Source of the DNA: Parapusillimonas granuli
Lineage (GTDB): Bacteria > Pseudomonadota > Gammaproteobacteria > Burkholderiales > Burkholderiaceae_B
Length of the DNA: 64,000 nt
Reading direction: 5' to 3'
Assembly (NCBI RefSeq): GCF_013416525.1
Contig: NZ_JACCEM010000005.1
Span: forward strand, 1-64,000
Part shown: positions 17,248 to 26,096 of the stretch, in pieces
How positions within the stretch are numbered: position 1 is the stretch's first letter
How the letters are laid out: each line of letters opens with the position of its first letter
The notes under the pieces: model-generated
Told to the model about the DNA's origin: nothing
Seen by the model: the letters and a program-made list of their open reading frames with translations, nothing else
The model's database searches: none
Translations under genes and position numbers: made by a program

Positions 17248-17703
17248 ATGAAATGGATCAACGGTATTTTGGGCGGCGTTGCTGCGGTCGTGCTGGCTTT
17301 TGGCGCTGAAGCCGCCGGTACGTATGCGCCTGGTAGCAGGATTCCGGCCGACCAGCTTGGCCAACTCGGCAATCTGCCGGTCTACAGCGTAGGCAAGCAA
17401 TCCTATCGGCTGCTGCCGCAGAAGGGCGCCGATGGCGCCAGTCTATTGGTTGACAGCCAAGGTCTGGTGGTAAGCAGCGCAAACGAAATTCTTATCACGG
17501 GGGCATCGGAAGCCGAGATTCGTTCGAGCACCGGACCCGGCCCCGCCCCGGTGTCGATCCAGTACTTCGCCGCCACCGGCATCGCTCTGGTGCGCTATGC
17601 GGATTTCCCGACGGCGGTGGCCGCCTTGGCGCCGCTGCAGCAGCGCCTGCCCGCAGCATCCGTGCGCCTGGCCATCAGCCGCGGAACGGCGCGAGCGTAT
17701 TAG
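17248..17703 (+). CDS. Small exported protein, probable ORF2-type chaperone of the subtilase (copy 1)
   Basis: A 151-residue protein with a signal peptide (MKWINGILGGVAAVVLAFGA-EAA). The mature part has an RIPADQLGQLGNLPVYSVGKQSYRLL-type beta-rich segment, then ITGASEAEIRSSTGPGPAPVSIQYF and a C-terminal VRLAISRGTARAY. It starts 25 bases after the protease stop with AAGGA upstream, so the two are co-transcribed. Size, export and position match ORF2, the external chaperone of the Aeromonas ASP protease, whose C-terminus occupies the protease active site. The family assignment is inferred from arrangement rather than recognised sequence identity. A close relative with the same ending (-ARAY) follows the second subtilase at 41634. 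Confidence 0.75.
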   Translation: MKWINGILGGVAAVVLAFGAEAAGTYAPGSRIPADQLGQLGNLPVYSVGKQSYRLLPQKGADGASLLVDSQGLVVSSANEILITGASEAEIRSSTGPGPAPVSIQYFAATGIALVRYADFPTAVAALAPLQQRLPAASVRLAISRGTARAY

Positions 17704-17708
17704 AGGGC

Positions 17709-17735
17709 GGGGTCAGGCCCGTTGGATCCGACCCC
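17709..17735. terminator. GGGGTC/GACCCC hairpin between convergent genes
   Basis: Arms GGGGTC (17709-17714) and GACCCC (17730-17735) with an interior that also pairs partly. It fills the 38-base gap between two converging genes and could serve both directions. It belongs to the dispersed GGGGTC repeat set. Confidence 0.5.
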
Positions 17736-17741
17736 ATCCCG

Positions 17742-18713
17742 TCACTTCTGTGCGCCGAAGGCGCCCTGCGCGGAAAGATCTTTCACGCGCTGCGCGTCCT
17801 TGATTACAAGCTGCTTCAAGGCTTCCGGCCCTTGTTTATCGCCTTGCGGTACGGTGCCGCCGAAGCCCTTTATTTTCTCGATGAACCCGGGGTCCGTCAC
17901 CACACTTGCAATGGCTTGATTCAGCTCCGCCAAGGCATCGGGCGGTGTTCCGGCGGCGGCGAAAAGGCCGTTCCAGATCTCCAGGTCAAAGCTTGGCAAG
18001 CCGGCCTCTGTGAAGGTCGGAACGTCAGGCGCCTGATCCACGCGTTTGTCTCCCGTCACAGCCAGGGCCCGGACGCGCTTGTCCGCATGCAAAGAGGCCA
18101 TGGTGACGGTCTGGTCGATGACGGCATCGATGGTGCCGGCCATGAGGTCGACCAAAGCAGGACCCGAACCTCGATACTGGACCAGCTCGGCTTTTGCATC
18201 TGCCAGATTGACAAAAAGCGCTTCGGCAAAGTGTGCCGTCGTGCCCGGGCCGCCGGAGCCGAAGTTGATTTCGCCCGGCTTTTCTTTCATGGTGCTGATC
18301 AACGACTTTACGTCTTGCGCCTTGAATCCATTGCTTACGGAAAGCATCATGGGCACGGAAGCGACTATGCCCAGCGGCTGAAAGTCTTTGATCGGATCAT
18401 AAGTGCTGTTTTGTTGCAGGTGGGGAATGATCACCAGTGCCTGGTTGATGAACAGCAGTGTATTGCCGTCATTTCGTGTGCGCAGGAAGCGTTGCATTCC
18501 CACCAGCCCGCCCGCACCCGTCACATTCTCGACGACAACAGGCCGCTTTATTTTTTCGCTGAGCGTGTTTGCCGCGACACGCGCCAAGGCATCAGAGGAC
18601 CCGCCCGGTGGCACGGTCACAATGATGGAAATGGGTTTGTCGGCCTGGGCCATGGTTAAAGTCGTGGTGCTGATCAGCAGCGCTCCAAGCAAAAGTGATA
18701 GTTTTTTCTTCAT
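17742..18713 (-). CDS. Bug-family TTT substrate-binding protein
   Basis: A 323-residue periplasmic binding protein of the Bordetella uptake gene (Bug) class, which in tripartite tricarboxylate transporters captures a carboxylate or similar ligand. The signal peptide is MKKKLSLLLGALLISTTTLT, then ADKPISIIVTVPPGGSSDALARV, the typical first strand and ligand loop. The FGSGGPGTTAHFAEALF, VQYRGSGPALVDLMAGTIDAV and VPTFTEAGLPSFDLEIWNGL blocks follow in family order. The start is ATG 18713, with GGGAGG upstream. It is transcribed from the same strand as, and 17 bases after, the GntR regulator, divergent from the dehydrogenase operon, so it probably imports the substrate of those enzymes. No TctA/TctB membrane genes are present. 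Confidence 0.9.
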   Translation of the reverse strand: MKKKLSLLLGALLISTTTLTMAQADKPISIIVTVPPGGSSDALARVAANTLSEKIKRPVVVENVTGAGGLVGMQRFLRTRNDGNTLLFINQALVIIPHLQQNSTYDPIKDFQPLGIVASVPMMLSVSNGFKAQDVKSLISTMKEKPGEINFGSGGPGTTAHFAEALFVNLADAKAELVQYRGSGPALVDLMAGTIDAVIDQTVTMASLHADKRVRALAVTGDKRVDQAPDVPTFTEAGLPSFDLEIWNGLFAAAGTPPDALAELNQAIASVVTDPGFIEKIKGFGGTVPQGDKQGPEALKQLVIKDAQRVKDLSAQGAFGAQK

Positions 18714-18730
18714 GTTGCCTCCCGGTTGGT

Positions 18731-19432
18731 TTAAAGGTGTTGGTAATAGGGTTTCATGCGGTCGCGCGATGCTTGGATATGGTTTGCCATCGCGCTGCGG
18801 GCTGCGCCAGAGTCGCAGCGGGAAATAGCCTCGACAATGGCCAGATGCTCTTTGATTGCTTCTTCCGCCACCGACGAGTGATAGCGCAGGCGGAACAGAT
18901 GCATGTGGGCATATAGACCTTGCAGCGTGTGCTGCAGCAATTCGTTGCCGCACATTTCGGTGATGCGCGCATGGAACTGGCCGTCGAGCATGGCGAAACG
19001 TCCGTAATTGCCTTGCGTGTCCTCAGTGACCAGTTGTTCCATGTGGTCGCACAACGCCCTGAGCGCATGTATGTCTTCGGGCTTTACATTGGCAGCGGCC
19101 AGACTGGCGGCTTCGGGTTCAAGCAAGGTGCGCATCAAGTACGCCTCTTCGAAATGCTTACCCGATGGCAGGGGCGCGGCGCTGTATCCCGCGTTGTGCT
19201 TCTTCACCACCAAGCCCTCCGTCTCCAGACGGATCAGGGCTCCCCGAATTGGGGTCTGTGACACGCCGAACTGCCGCGCCAACGCATCGACCGACATTCG
19301 CGCATTGGGCGGAATCCGTAGCGAGATGAGTTCCGTTACCAGCGCCTCGTAGATTTCGTCGCTGAGAGGTCGGCGTTCTTGAATAGGATTGCCGCGGCTA
19401 TGCGGTTCTTCTGGATAAAGAAACGGTTTCAT
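18731..19432 (-). CDS. GntR-family regulator, FadR/FCD subfamily
   Basis: A 233-residue transcription factor. The N-terminal winged helix is MSVDALARQFGVSQTPIRGA LIRLETEGLV. The C-terminal FCD ligand domain has FAMLDGQFHARITEMCGNELL, then EHLAIVEAI and ANHIQASRDRM, carrying the conserved Asp/His metal or ligand positions. It heads the leftward regulator-Bug unit and faces the dehydrogenase operon across 136 bases that hold a 15-bp palindrome over a promoter. Members usually repress and are released by an acidic metabolite. The ligand is unknown but is probably the compound imported by the neighbouring Bug protein. Confidence 0.9.
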   Translation of the reverse strand: MKPFLYPEEPHSRGNPIQERRPLSDEIYEALVTELISLRIPPNARMSVDALARQFGVSQTPIRGALIRLETEGLVVKKHNAGYSAAPLPSGKHFEEAYLMRTLLEPEAASLAAANVKPEDIHALRALCDHMEQLVTEDTQGNYGRFAMLDGQFHARITEMCGNELLQHTLQGLYAHMHLFRLRYHSSVAEEAIKEHLAIVEAISRCDSGAARSAMANHIQASRDRMKPYYQHL

Positions 19433-19481
19433 GGTTATCCCTTGAGCGGTGTCGCCAAGCGTAGGCCGACCTGCTGTTTGC

Positions 19482-19511
19482 TTGACGATAAAATTTCATA
19501 TCGGATATGAT
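19482..19511 (+). promoter_or_regulatory. Promoter with overlapping 15-bp palindrome for the dehydrogenase operon
   Basis: TTGACG (19482-19487) and TATGAT (19506-19511), spacing 18. The palindrome TCATATC-G-GATATGA (19496-19510) covers the spacer end and the -10 box, so a protein bound there would block RNA polymerase. The adjacent GntR regulator is the obvious candidate. Confidence 0.6.
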
Positions 19512-19568
19512 ATCGAAAATTGAAACAAAAGTATAGCCGAGACGGCTGTGCACAAAAGGAACGGTATC

Positions 19569-20612
19569 GTGCTCACGGTAGAAGAAGTCACTGACAAAAG
19601 TCTGGCGGCGCTGCGTAACGCAGGGGTGCCAGAGCAACATGCGCAAACCCAGTTGTCGCTGCTTCTTGAAGCAGAGTTGCGCGGGGTGGCTTCGCACGGT
19701 TTGCTGCGTCTGCCCCGCGTAATCGAACGCATACGCAATGGCGTGTGCGATCCGGGCACGGTGGGCAAGGGCGTATGGGCGATGCCATCGCTTTACCGCA
19801 TCGAAGGCAATCACGGCCTGGGGCCGGTGGTTGCGCTGGATGCGATCGCCAAGATTTCCGAACGGGCGCGCGACACCGGGGTAGCGGTGGCGGCCATCCG
19901 AGGCTGCGACCATCTCGGGATGTTGGCCTGGTATGCCGAACGGGTTGCTCGTCAGGGCCAGATACTGATCGCACTTACCATCAGCGAAGCCTTGGTTCAC
20001 CCATGGGGCGGCAGCCAGGCCATGCTCGGGACCAATCCCATCGCCATTGGGGTGCCGGCCGTGCCGGAACCTTTCGTGCTTGATATGGCCACCAGTCTGG
20101 TCTCCATGGGCAAGATCCACGACCATGCGAACCGCTCCGTGCCGATTCCTGAAGGTTGGGCGGTCGATCAGGACGGCCGGCCAACCACTGATGCAAAAGC
20201 GGCAAAGCACGGCGCCATTGCGCCATTCGGCGGCGCCAAAGGCTATGGATTGGGGCTGGGATTTGAACTGCTGGTGGCCAGCTTGACGGGCAGTGCATTG
20301 GGGCGCGATGTCAGGGGAACGCTCGACTCCGAGCACCACTGCAATAAAGGGGACGTGTTCATCGTGCTGGAGCCGCAAGAGCAGTCTGCGCAAATCATTG
20401 GGCAGTTCATGGACGCGCTGCGCGCATCGCCTGCTGCCGAGCCTGGAAACCCAGTGCGTGTGCCGGGCGACCGTGCCAGAAGCAAGCGCGACAGCAGCTT
20501 GCAGCAGCAGATCACCCTGGCGCCCGCCGTGTGGGCGCAGATTCAGGACATGGCACGAAACGATCGTGCGCAATCCAATACCAAAACTGGAGAAAAGATA
20601 AATGCAACTTGA
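19569..20612 (+). CDS. Ldh2-family malate/lactate/ureidoglycolate-type dehydrogenase
   Basis: A 347-residue NAD(P)-dependent 2-hydroxyacid dehydrogenase of the Ldh_2 (MDH2/DlgD) fold, unrelated to Rossmann lactate dehydrogenases. Family blocks visible are EAELRGVASHGLLRLPRVIE, NHGLGPVVALDAI, GCDHLGMLAWYAE, LGTNPIAIGVP and FGGAKGYGLGLGFELL. The start is set at GTG 19569 because AAAGGA lies at the right distance; a GTG at 19548 would add seven residues. It is the first gene of a four-gene operon and overlaps the next by 11 bases. The likely role is oxidation of a small hydroxyacid to the keto acid. Confidence 0.88.
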   Translation: MLTVEEVTDKSLAALRNAGVPEQHAQTQLSLLLEAELRGVASHGLLRLPRVIERIRNGVCDPGTVGKGVWAMPSLYRIEGNHGLGPVVALDAIAKISERARDTGVAVAAIRGCDHLGMLAWYAERVARQGQILIALTISEALVHPWGGSQAMLGTNPIAIGVPAVPEPFVLDMATSLVSMGKIHDHANRSVPIPEGWAVDQDGRPTTDAKAAKHGAIAPFGGAKGYGLGLGFELLVASLTGSALGRDVRGTLDSEHHCNKGDVFIVLEPQEQSAQIIGQFMDALRASPAAEPGNPVRVPGDRARSKRDSSLQQQITLAPAVWAQIQDMARNDRAQSNTKTGEKINAT

Positions 20613-21810
20613 TTACGGGGTGATGCGGGCGCCGGCACGCCTGATATTCGGTCCGGGGCAACGCAAGGCGCTCGGCCGGGCGGCGGCCTCTTTGGGCAGC
20701 CGGGCCTTGATCTGCACGGACACGCGGCTGGCCAACAGCCCGCTCATGCAAGAACTGCTGGATGACCTTGCTGCCCACGATGTCTCGGTCGAAGTGTTCG
20801 ATGGCACGGAGCCCGAACTTCCGCTGGAGGGCATCCGGGATTGCGTCGATCGCCATCGCGAATTCAGGCCCGAAGTCATTATCGGCATCGGTGGCGGCAG
20901 CTGCATGGATCTTGCCAAGATGGTCAGCCTGCTCATGAAGTATCCCGAGCCGGTCTCGCAATACTATGGCGAATTCAAGGTCCCGGGGCCCATCGTCCCC
21001 GTCATCGCTATCCCGACGACCGCAGGCACAGGTTCCGAAGTAACGCCCGTCGCGGTCATCGCCGATTCCGATCGCGCCGTCAAAGTGGGAATCTCCAGCC
21101 CGGAGCTCATCCCGCACACCGCGATTTGCGATCCCGAGCTCACCCTCAGTTGCCCTGCGGGGCTGACGGCGATTTCGGGCGCGGACGCCTTCGCGCATGC
21201 ATTGGAAGCGTTTTCCGCGATCCGCCGGCCGCCTGCGCCCGGCATGGCCATGGAGCGTGTGTTCGTGGGCAAGAACGTCCTCAGCGATCAATATGCGCTG
21301 TCCGCCATGCGGCTGATCTTCGCCAACCTGGAGAAGGCGGTGAAAGAGGGAAGCGATATCGAAGCACGCAGCGCGGTGATGCTCGGTTCGACCTATGCCG
21401 GCTTGGCTTTCGGAACTGCCGGTACCTGCGCGGCCCATGCCATACAGTACCCGGTCGGCGCCCAGACGCACACCGCCCATGGGCTGGGAATCGGCGTCTT
21501 GCTGCCATACACCATGGAGTTCAACGTCGAGGCATGCGAAAGCGTTTATGCTGAAGTCGCACGCGCCATTGGAGTCGATGCCGGCGGCACCGACCACGAG
21601 GCCGCCCACGCCGGGATCGCGGCTGTTCGCGCGCTGTTCCAGCGCATAGGCATCCCGGTCAGCTTGCGCGAATTGGATGTCAAAGACGAAGACCTGGACC
21701 AGATTGCCGAGCTATCGATGGGCGCCGCGCGCCTGGTCGAGAACAACCCCAGAATCCTTGATAAACATTCCGTCCGCAGTATCCTGGACAAAGCGATGAG
21801 TGGAGCTTAA
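20602..21810 (+). CDS. Iron-containing alcohol dehydrogenase
   Basis: A 402-residue group III alcohol dehydrogenase. The dinucleotide-binding half has IIGIGGGSCMDLAKMVSLLM and AIPTTAGTGSEVTPVAVI. The metal site is supplied by GADAFAHALEAF (Asp and His), CAAHAIQYPVG and HTAHGLGIG (His residues). Relatives include 4-hydroxybutyrate and lactaldehyde dehydrogenases. Next to an aldehyde dehydrogenase of the succinate-semialdehyde type, a 4-hydroxybutyrate-like substrate is possible but unproved. It overlaps the previous gene by 11 bases and is followed by the next after two bases, so translation is coupled. Confidence 0.9.
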   Translation: MQLDYGVMRAPARLIFGPGQRKALGRAAASLGSRALICTDTRLANSPLMQELLDDLAAHDVSVEVFDGTEPELPLEGIRDCVDRHREFRPEVIIGIGGGSCMDLAKMVSLLMKYPEPVSQYYGEFKVPGPIVPVIAIPTTAGTGSEVTPVAVIADSDRAVKVGISSPELIPHTAICDPELTLSCPAGLTAISGADAFAHALEAFSAIRRPPAPGMAMERVFVGKNVLSDQYALSAMRLIFANLEKAVKEGSDIEARSAVMLGSTYAGLAFGTAGTCAAHAIQYPVGAQTHTAHGLGIGVLLPYTMEFNVEACESVYAEVARAIGVDAGGTDHEAAHAGIAAVRALFQRIGIPVSLRELDVKDEDLDQIAELSMGAARLVENNPRILDKHSVRSILDKAMSGA

Positions 21811-21812
21811 CC

Positions 21813-23279
21813 ATGTTGGAAAAAATGAAGTCGAACCAAGCAAATGCGGAGCTGCATGCCGGGCTTTTCATCGGGGGCAAGTGGTGCGATGGCACCCGCC
21901 AGCGCAAGATCGAAGTGATCAACCCTTCGGATGAAAGCGTGCTGGGCACCGTCGCGGATGCGGGCAAGGAAGACGCCATCGCGGCAGTCGACGCCGCTTA
22001 TTCGGCTGCGGGCGCCTGGGCCGCGACACCTCCGCGCGTGCGGTCCGAGATCCTTCGCAAGTGCTTCGAATTGATGCTGCGTGATGCCGAAGACCTGGCC
22101 CGCCTGATTTCCCTTGAAAATGGCAAGGCATTGAAGGATGCGCGCGGCGAAGTCGCCTACGCGGCGGAGTTCTTTAGATGGTTTGCCGAAGAAGGCGTCA
22201 GAGTGCGAGGCGATCTGGGCACTGCGCCGTCGGGAAACAACCAGATCCTCGTGCAGTACGAACCCATAGGCGTATCGGTATTGATCACGCCCTGGAACTT
22301 CCCCGCGGCCATGGCTACGCGCAAGATTGCGCCGGCCTTGGCCGCCGGCTGCACCTGCGTGCTCAAGCCTGCAACCGCCACGCCGCTGACCGCCTACGCG
22401 GTGGCGCGTATTCTGGCTGAAGCAGGAGTGCCCGATGGCGTAGTCAACGTCATCACATCATCCACGACGTCCGAAGTCGTCAACGCCATGCTGGAAGACA
22501 GCCGCGTGCGCAAGCTGTCGTTCACCGGCTCGACCGCCGTTGGCCGCACACTGTTGCGCAAGGCCGCGGACCAGGTGATTCATAGCTCCATGGAGCTGGG
22601 CGGCAATGCGCCTTTCCTCGTATTTGAGGACGCGGACATCGACAAAGCGGTGGAAGGCGCCATGATCGCCAAAATGCGCAACGGGGGCGAGGCATGCACG
22701 GCGGCCAATCGCTTCCTGGTTCAGCGCAAAGTGGCTGACGCCTTCACGGCGCGTCTGGTTGATGCCATGTCGGCGCTGAAGGTCGGCGCCGGGCCCGACC
22801 CGGACACCGATTGCGGCCCGCTGGTCGACTCCGCCGCCATTGGCAAAGTGGCAGAGCTCGTCGATGACGCAAAGGCACGAGGCGCTCGCGTATTATGTGG
22901 CGGCGAACCGGGTGAAGGCCCAGGCTATTATTACCCGCCCACCGTGCTGCAGGGCGTGCCGCAAGACGCCAAGATGTTCAGCGAAGAAATCTTCGGGCCG
23001 GTTGCGCCCATTTATGTATTCGACACCGAGGAAGAAGCCATCCAGATGGCCAACGACACGGAATACGGCCTGATCGCCTATCTGTACACGGCGGACGTCG
23101 GCCGAGGCATGCGGGTATCGAAGGCCTTGGAGGCCGGGATGGTCGCCTTGAACCGCGGGCTGGTGTCGGATCCGGCCGCTCCGTTCGGCGGCGTCAAGCA
23201 AAGCGGGCTGGGGCGCGAAGGCGCTCACCATGGCATCCTGGAGTTCATGGAAGCCAAGTACATTGCCACGGCTTGGTAA
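21813..23279 (+). CDS. NAD(P)-dependent aldehyde dehydrogenase, succinate-semialdehyde type
   Basis: A 488-residue enzyme of the ALDH superfamily. The active site is complete: Glu261 in MELGGNAPF and nucleophile Cys295 in GGEACTAANRF, 34 residues apart as expected, with the coenzyme motif FTGSTAVGRTLL. The closing FGGVKQSGLGREGAHHGILEF block is typical of GabD-like succinate-semialdehyde dehydrogenases. It lies two bases after the alcohol dehydrogenase gene, so an alcohol-to-aldehyde-to-acid sequence is likely. The substrate chain length cannot be read from sequence. Confidence 0.9.
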   Translation: MLEKMKSNQANAELHAGLFIGGKWCDGTRQRKIEVINPSDESVLGTVADAGKEDAIAAVDAAYSAAGAWAATPPRVRSEILRKCFELMLRDAEDLARLISLENGKALKDARGEVAYAAEFFRWFAEEGVRVRGDLGTAPSGNNQILVQYEPIGVSVLITPWNFPAAMATRKIAPALAAGCTCVLKPATATPLTAYAVARILAEAGVPDGVVNVITSSTTSEVVNAMLEDSRVRKLSFTGSTAVGRTLLRKAADQVIHSSMELGGNAPFLVFEDADIDKAVEGAMIAKMRNGGEACTAANRFLVQRKVADAFTARLVDAMSALKVGAGPDPDTDCGPLVDSAAIGKVAELVDDAKARGARVLCGGEPGEGPGYYYPPTVLQGVPQDAKMFSEEIFGPVAPIYVFDTEEEAIQMANDTEYGLIAYLYTADVGRGMRVSKALEAGMVALNRGLVSDPAAPFGGVKQSGLGREGAHHGILEFMEAKYIATAW

Positions 23280-23295
23280 ATCAACTGGAAACAAC

Positions 23296-24387
23296 ATGAG
23301 CAAAAAATATCAGATCGCTACCATCGAGGGCGATGGCATCGGGCCCGAAGTGACTCAGGCCACCATGCAGGTACTGGACGAAGCCTGCGGTAAAGGCGGG
23401 CTTCATTTCGAAATGCTGGATGGCGGCGCGAATCACTATGTGAAGAGCGGGCACGTATTGCCCGAGGACACTTTCGATGCATGCCGGCGGATGGATGCCA
23501 TCCTGCACGGCGCCGCAGGCATGCCGGGCATCGTCTACCCCGACGGCACTGAAGTCGGCAACGATCTTCACCTGCGACTGCGCTTTCGGCTCGATCTATA
23601 TGCCAACGTACGCCCCATCAAGCTGCTGCCGGGCGTTCTGTCGCCATTGCGCGCCTTCGAGAACGGCGGCATCGACTACGTCATTATCCGCGAAAACACC
23701 GAAGGCCTGTACGCCAGCCGCGGAGCCGGTGTGCTGTTGCGCGATGAGTTCGCTTCGGACAGCCTGATCATCACCCGCAAGGGCACGGAACGCGTCGCCA
23801 AGTTTGCTTTCGAACTTGCCCGCAAGCGCCGGGGCGCGCAAGCCGATGGCAAAGCCAGGGTCACGGTATGCGACAAGGCCAACATTTTGCGTGCCTATGC
23901 GTTTTTCCGTGCGGTATGCGACGACGTGCATCGCGACTTCAGCGACGTCGAGATCGACTACGCATACGCCGATGCCATCACCGTGCACCTGCTCAAGCGC
24001 CCGGACTTCTATGATGTGATCGTTGCCGAGAACATGTTTGGCGATATCATTTCCGACCTGGGCGCCGCCACGGTAGGGGGCATGGGCATCTCGCCGTCCG
24101 GGGAAATCGGCGACCAGCATGCTCTTTTTCAGGGTGCCCATGGCTCCGCGCCCGATATCGCTGGGCAGAACCTGGCAAGTCCGGTTGCGACGATTCTATC
24201 GGCCGTCATGATGCTGCGCTGGCTGGGCGACAAGCACGGCGACGCCGGCATCACCCAGGCGGGCGACCGCATCGAGGCGGCGGTCGGCAAGGTCCTCGCC
24301 GAAAAGATCGCCGTTCCGCGCGACCTTGGCGGCCAGGCGAGCTGCACCGAAATGACCGAAGCCGTTTGCAAGGAACTGGCTGCGTAA
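23296..24387 (+). CDS. Isocitrate/isopropylmalate dehydrogenase-family enzyme
   Basis: A 363-residue beta-decarboxylating dehydrogenase. Family marks are IATIEGDGIGPEVTQATMQV at the N-terminus, RENTEGLYASRGAG, the VCDKANILRAYAFFRAVC segment with the catalytic Lys, and AENMFGDIISDLGAATVGGM with the metal-binding Asp residues, then HGSAPDIAGQ. Members oxidise and decarboxylate malate-type acids (isocitrate, 3-isopropylmalate, tartrate, homoisocitrate). It is the last gene of the operon started at 19569, 16 bases behind the aldehyde dehydrogenase. In this catabolic context a tartrate- or substituted-malate substrate is more likely than the housekeeping ones. Confidence 0.88.
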   Translation: MSKKYQIATIEGDGIGPEVTQATMQVLDEACGKGGLHFEMLDGGANHYVKSGHVLPEDTFDACRRMDAILHGAAGMPGIVYPDGTEVGNDLHLRLRFRLDLYANVRPIKLLPGVLSPLRAFENGGIDYVIIRENTEGLYASRGAGVLLRDEFASDSLIITRKGTERVAKFAFELARKRRGAQADGKARVTVCDKANILRAYAFFRAVCDDVHRDFSDVEIDYAYADAITVHLLKRPDFYDVIVAENMFGDIISDLGAATVGGMGISPSGEIGDQHALFQGAHGSAPDIAGQNLASPVATILSAVMMLRWLGDKHGDAGITQAGDRIEAAVGKVLAEKIAVPRDLGGQASCTEMTEAVCKELAA

Positions 24388-24773
24388 GATTTGGCGTGCT
24401 CAGGCCCAGCATTGGGCCAGACCCTGCAAGTACCTATCCGCGAGGTTTACCTAACCTCCGGCCAAACTCGAAAGCTCAAGCTCGGGCAATCGGAAGTGCT
24501 GGTGAAGCACGCTCCGCGCTGGATGCCGGCGCTGGGCGCGCGGCCGGCCGGCGCAACCGTGCGTGCGCTGGCATGGATCGGGCCGTAGGACCGGCCGCAA
24601 CCCCTCCCTCAAATCCCCCATCTCCGCCTCACACCTGCCGATGCCCATCGGCCGCGCTGGTGCTCACACACCTCTCCTGCGGGTAAACCCCATGAAGAAT
24701 TCCTGAAAGTGCTCGCTATAATCTGTCCACAATGTAAACGATTGATCCACATTAAGGACAAAAAGGCCAAACC
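24388..24773. other. Gap with a -10 box and paired TCCACA motifs
   Basis: A 65-codon rightward frame (24391-24588) has no recognised family. TATAAT at 24717-24722 is a good -10 element for the following cupin operon, without a clear -35. TCCACAATGT (24726-24735) and TCCACATT (24746-24753) are direct repeats just behind it and may be a regulator site. Confidence 0.4.
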
Positions 24774-25301
24774 ATGCCAGTCGACTCGCCCGATACGGAC
24801 CCGATGACGCCGTATCAATATCCCAATCCGCCCGACGCCCTGCCCGAAATCGTCATTCCGCAGGCCATTCCCGCCGACGAGCGCCTGTGGGTGCCGCAAG
24901 CTGAAAACGTCTGGTTCCGGCCGCTCTGTTTGAACGTCAGCCAGGGCTATTGGATGAATCTGCTGCGTGTCCGCAAGTCGGGCGTGCTCAGCCGGCATCG
25001 CCATCCGCAGGCCGTCCATGGCTTCGTGCTGAAGGGCCGCTGGCGTTATCTCGAGCATGATTGGGAGGCGACCGAGGGCAGCTATGTGTTCGAGCCGCCG
25101 GGCGAGACGCACACTTTGTATGTGCCGCCCGATGTCGAAGAAATGATCACCTACTTCCAGGTGAACGGCATCATGTACTACACCGACCCCTGGGGGAAGG
25201 GCATGGGCTATGAAGACGTCTTCACCAAGATCGACATGTGCCGCAAGCACTTCGCGCAGGTGGGCCTGGGCGAAGACTATGTCCGACAATTCATCCGCTG
25301 A
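24774..25301 (+). CDS. Cupin dioxygenase, 2,4'-dihydroxyacetophenone dioxygenase family
   Basis: A 175-residue single-domain cupin. It has GYWMNLLRVRKSGVLSRHRH PQAVHGFVLKGRW, with closely spaced His residues for a metal, followed by SYVFEPPGETHTLYVPPDVEEM containing the second cupin motif. The length and these blocks match the 2,4'-dihydroxyacetophenone dioxygenase group, which cleaves an aromatic ketone side chain using iron. It begins a five-gene operon with SDRs and a Bug protein and ends three bases before the next start. The exact substrate is not shown by the sequence. Confidence 0.82.
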   Translation: MPVDSPDTDPMTPYQYPNPPDALPEIVIPQAIPADERLWVPQAENVWFRPLCLNVSQGYWMNLLRVRKSGVLSRHRHPQAVHGFVLKGRWRYLEHDWEATEGSYVFEPPGETHTLYVPPDVEEMITYFQVNGIMYYTDPWGKGMGYEDVFTKIDMCRKHFAQVGLGEDYVRQFIR

Positions 25302-25304
25302 CCC

Positions 25305-26033
25305 ATGCAAGTGAAAGCAAGATATGACTTCGCCGGACGCGTCGCGGTGGTCACCGGCGGGGCCGGCGGCATCGGCGCGGAAATCGTCCGCCAACTGAGC
25401 GGGCAGGGCGCGCGCGTCATGGTGTGGGACCGGCAGGCTTCTGATCTCACGCCGCATTCCTGCGTGGTCGACGTGACCGACCGCGCCTCTGTGGCGCGCG
25501 CCTGCGCCGACACCATCGCCCGCCTGGGCGGGGTGGGCATGCTGGTCAACAACGCCGGCTATGCCGGCCCCACGGGGCCGCTGGACCAGTACGACCCGTC
25601 CGCCTGGGACGCCATCCTGCAGGTCAACCTGACCGGCGTGTTCAATGTGTGCCGCGAAGTGGTGCCGCACATGCGCGCGGCCGATGCCGGCCGCATCGTC
25701 AATATCGCGTCGCTGGCGGGCAAAGAGGGTACGCCCGATGCCGCGGCCTACAGCGCCGCCAAGGCGGGTGTGCTGGCCCTGACCAAGTCGCTGGGCAAGG
25801 AGCTGGCGTTGACCGGCATCCGCGTCAATGCGGTGGCGCCCGCGGCGGTGCAGACGCCGCTGCTGTCGCAGATGTCGCCCGGGCACGTGCGCACCATGAT
25901 CGCCAAAAGCCCGATGCAGCGGCTGGGGGAAGCGTCCGAGGTCGCCGAGCTGGTGGCCTGGCTGTGCTCCGACTCCTGCACCTTCAACACCGGCGCCGTA
26001 TTCGATCTTTCCGGGGGACGCGCCACTTACTGA
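25305..26033 (+). CDS. SDR-family oxidoreductase
   Basis: A 242-residue classical short-chain dehydrogenase. The cofactor motif is TGGAGGIGAEI, the structural motif NNAG and the catalytic Ser/Tyr/Lys lie in VNIASLAGKEGTPDAAAYSA AKAG. The C-terminal substrate region ends FDLSGGRATY. It follows the cupin gene by three bases and precedes a Bug gene, so it probably oxidises or reduces an intermediate of the same pathway. Which carbonyl or alcohol it uses is not evident. Confidence 0.9.
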   Translation: MQVKARYDFAGRVAVVTGGAGGIGAEIVRQLSGQGARVMVWDRQASDLTPHSCVVDVTDRASVARACADTIARLGGVGMLVNNAGYAGPTGPLDQYDPSAWDAILQVNLTGVFNVCREVVPHMRAADAGRIVNIASLAGKEGTPDAAAYSAAKAGVLALTKSLGKELALTGIRVNAVAPAAVQTPLLSQMSPGHVRTMIAKSPMQRLGEASEVAELVAWLCSDSCTFNTGAVFDLSGGRATY

Positions 26034-26096
26034 ACTGATTCCCCGGCATTCCACCACACCTTCAATTCAATAAAACCTGATCAAAGAGACACCCAA

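Noticed and set aside
21395-21649. Additional small frames inside the alcohol dehydrogenase gene
   Set aside because: Out-of-frame shadows with no start context.
24391-24588. 65-codon plus-strand frame after the isocitrate-dehydrogenase-like gene
   Set aside because: No recognised family, no ribosome site and an Arg/Ala-rich ending; may be debris.
24609-26057. 482-codon open frame on the minus strand
   Set aside because: Covers the complement of two well-supported genes, the cupin dioxygenase and an SDR, and has a His/Arg-rich composition.
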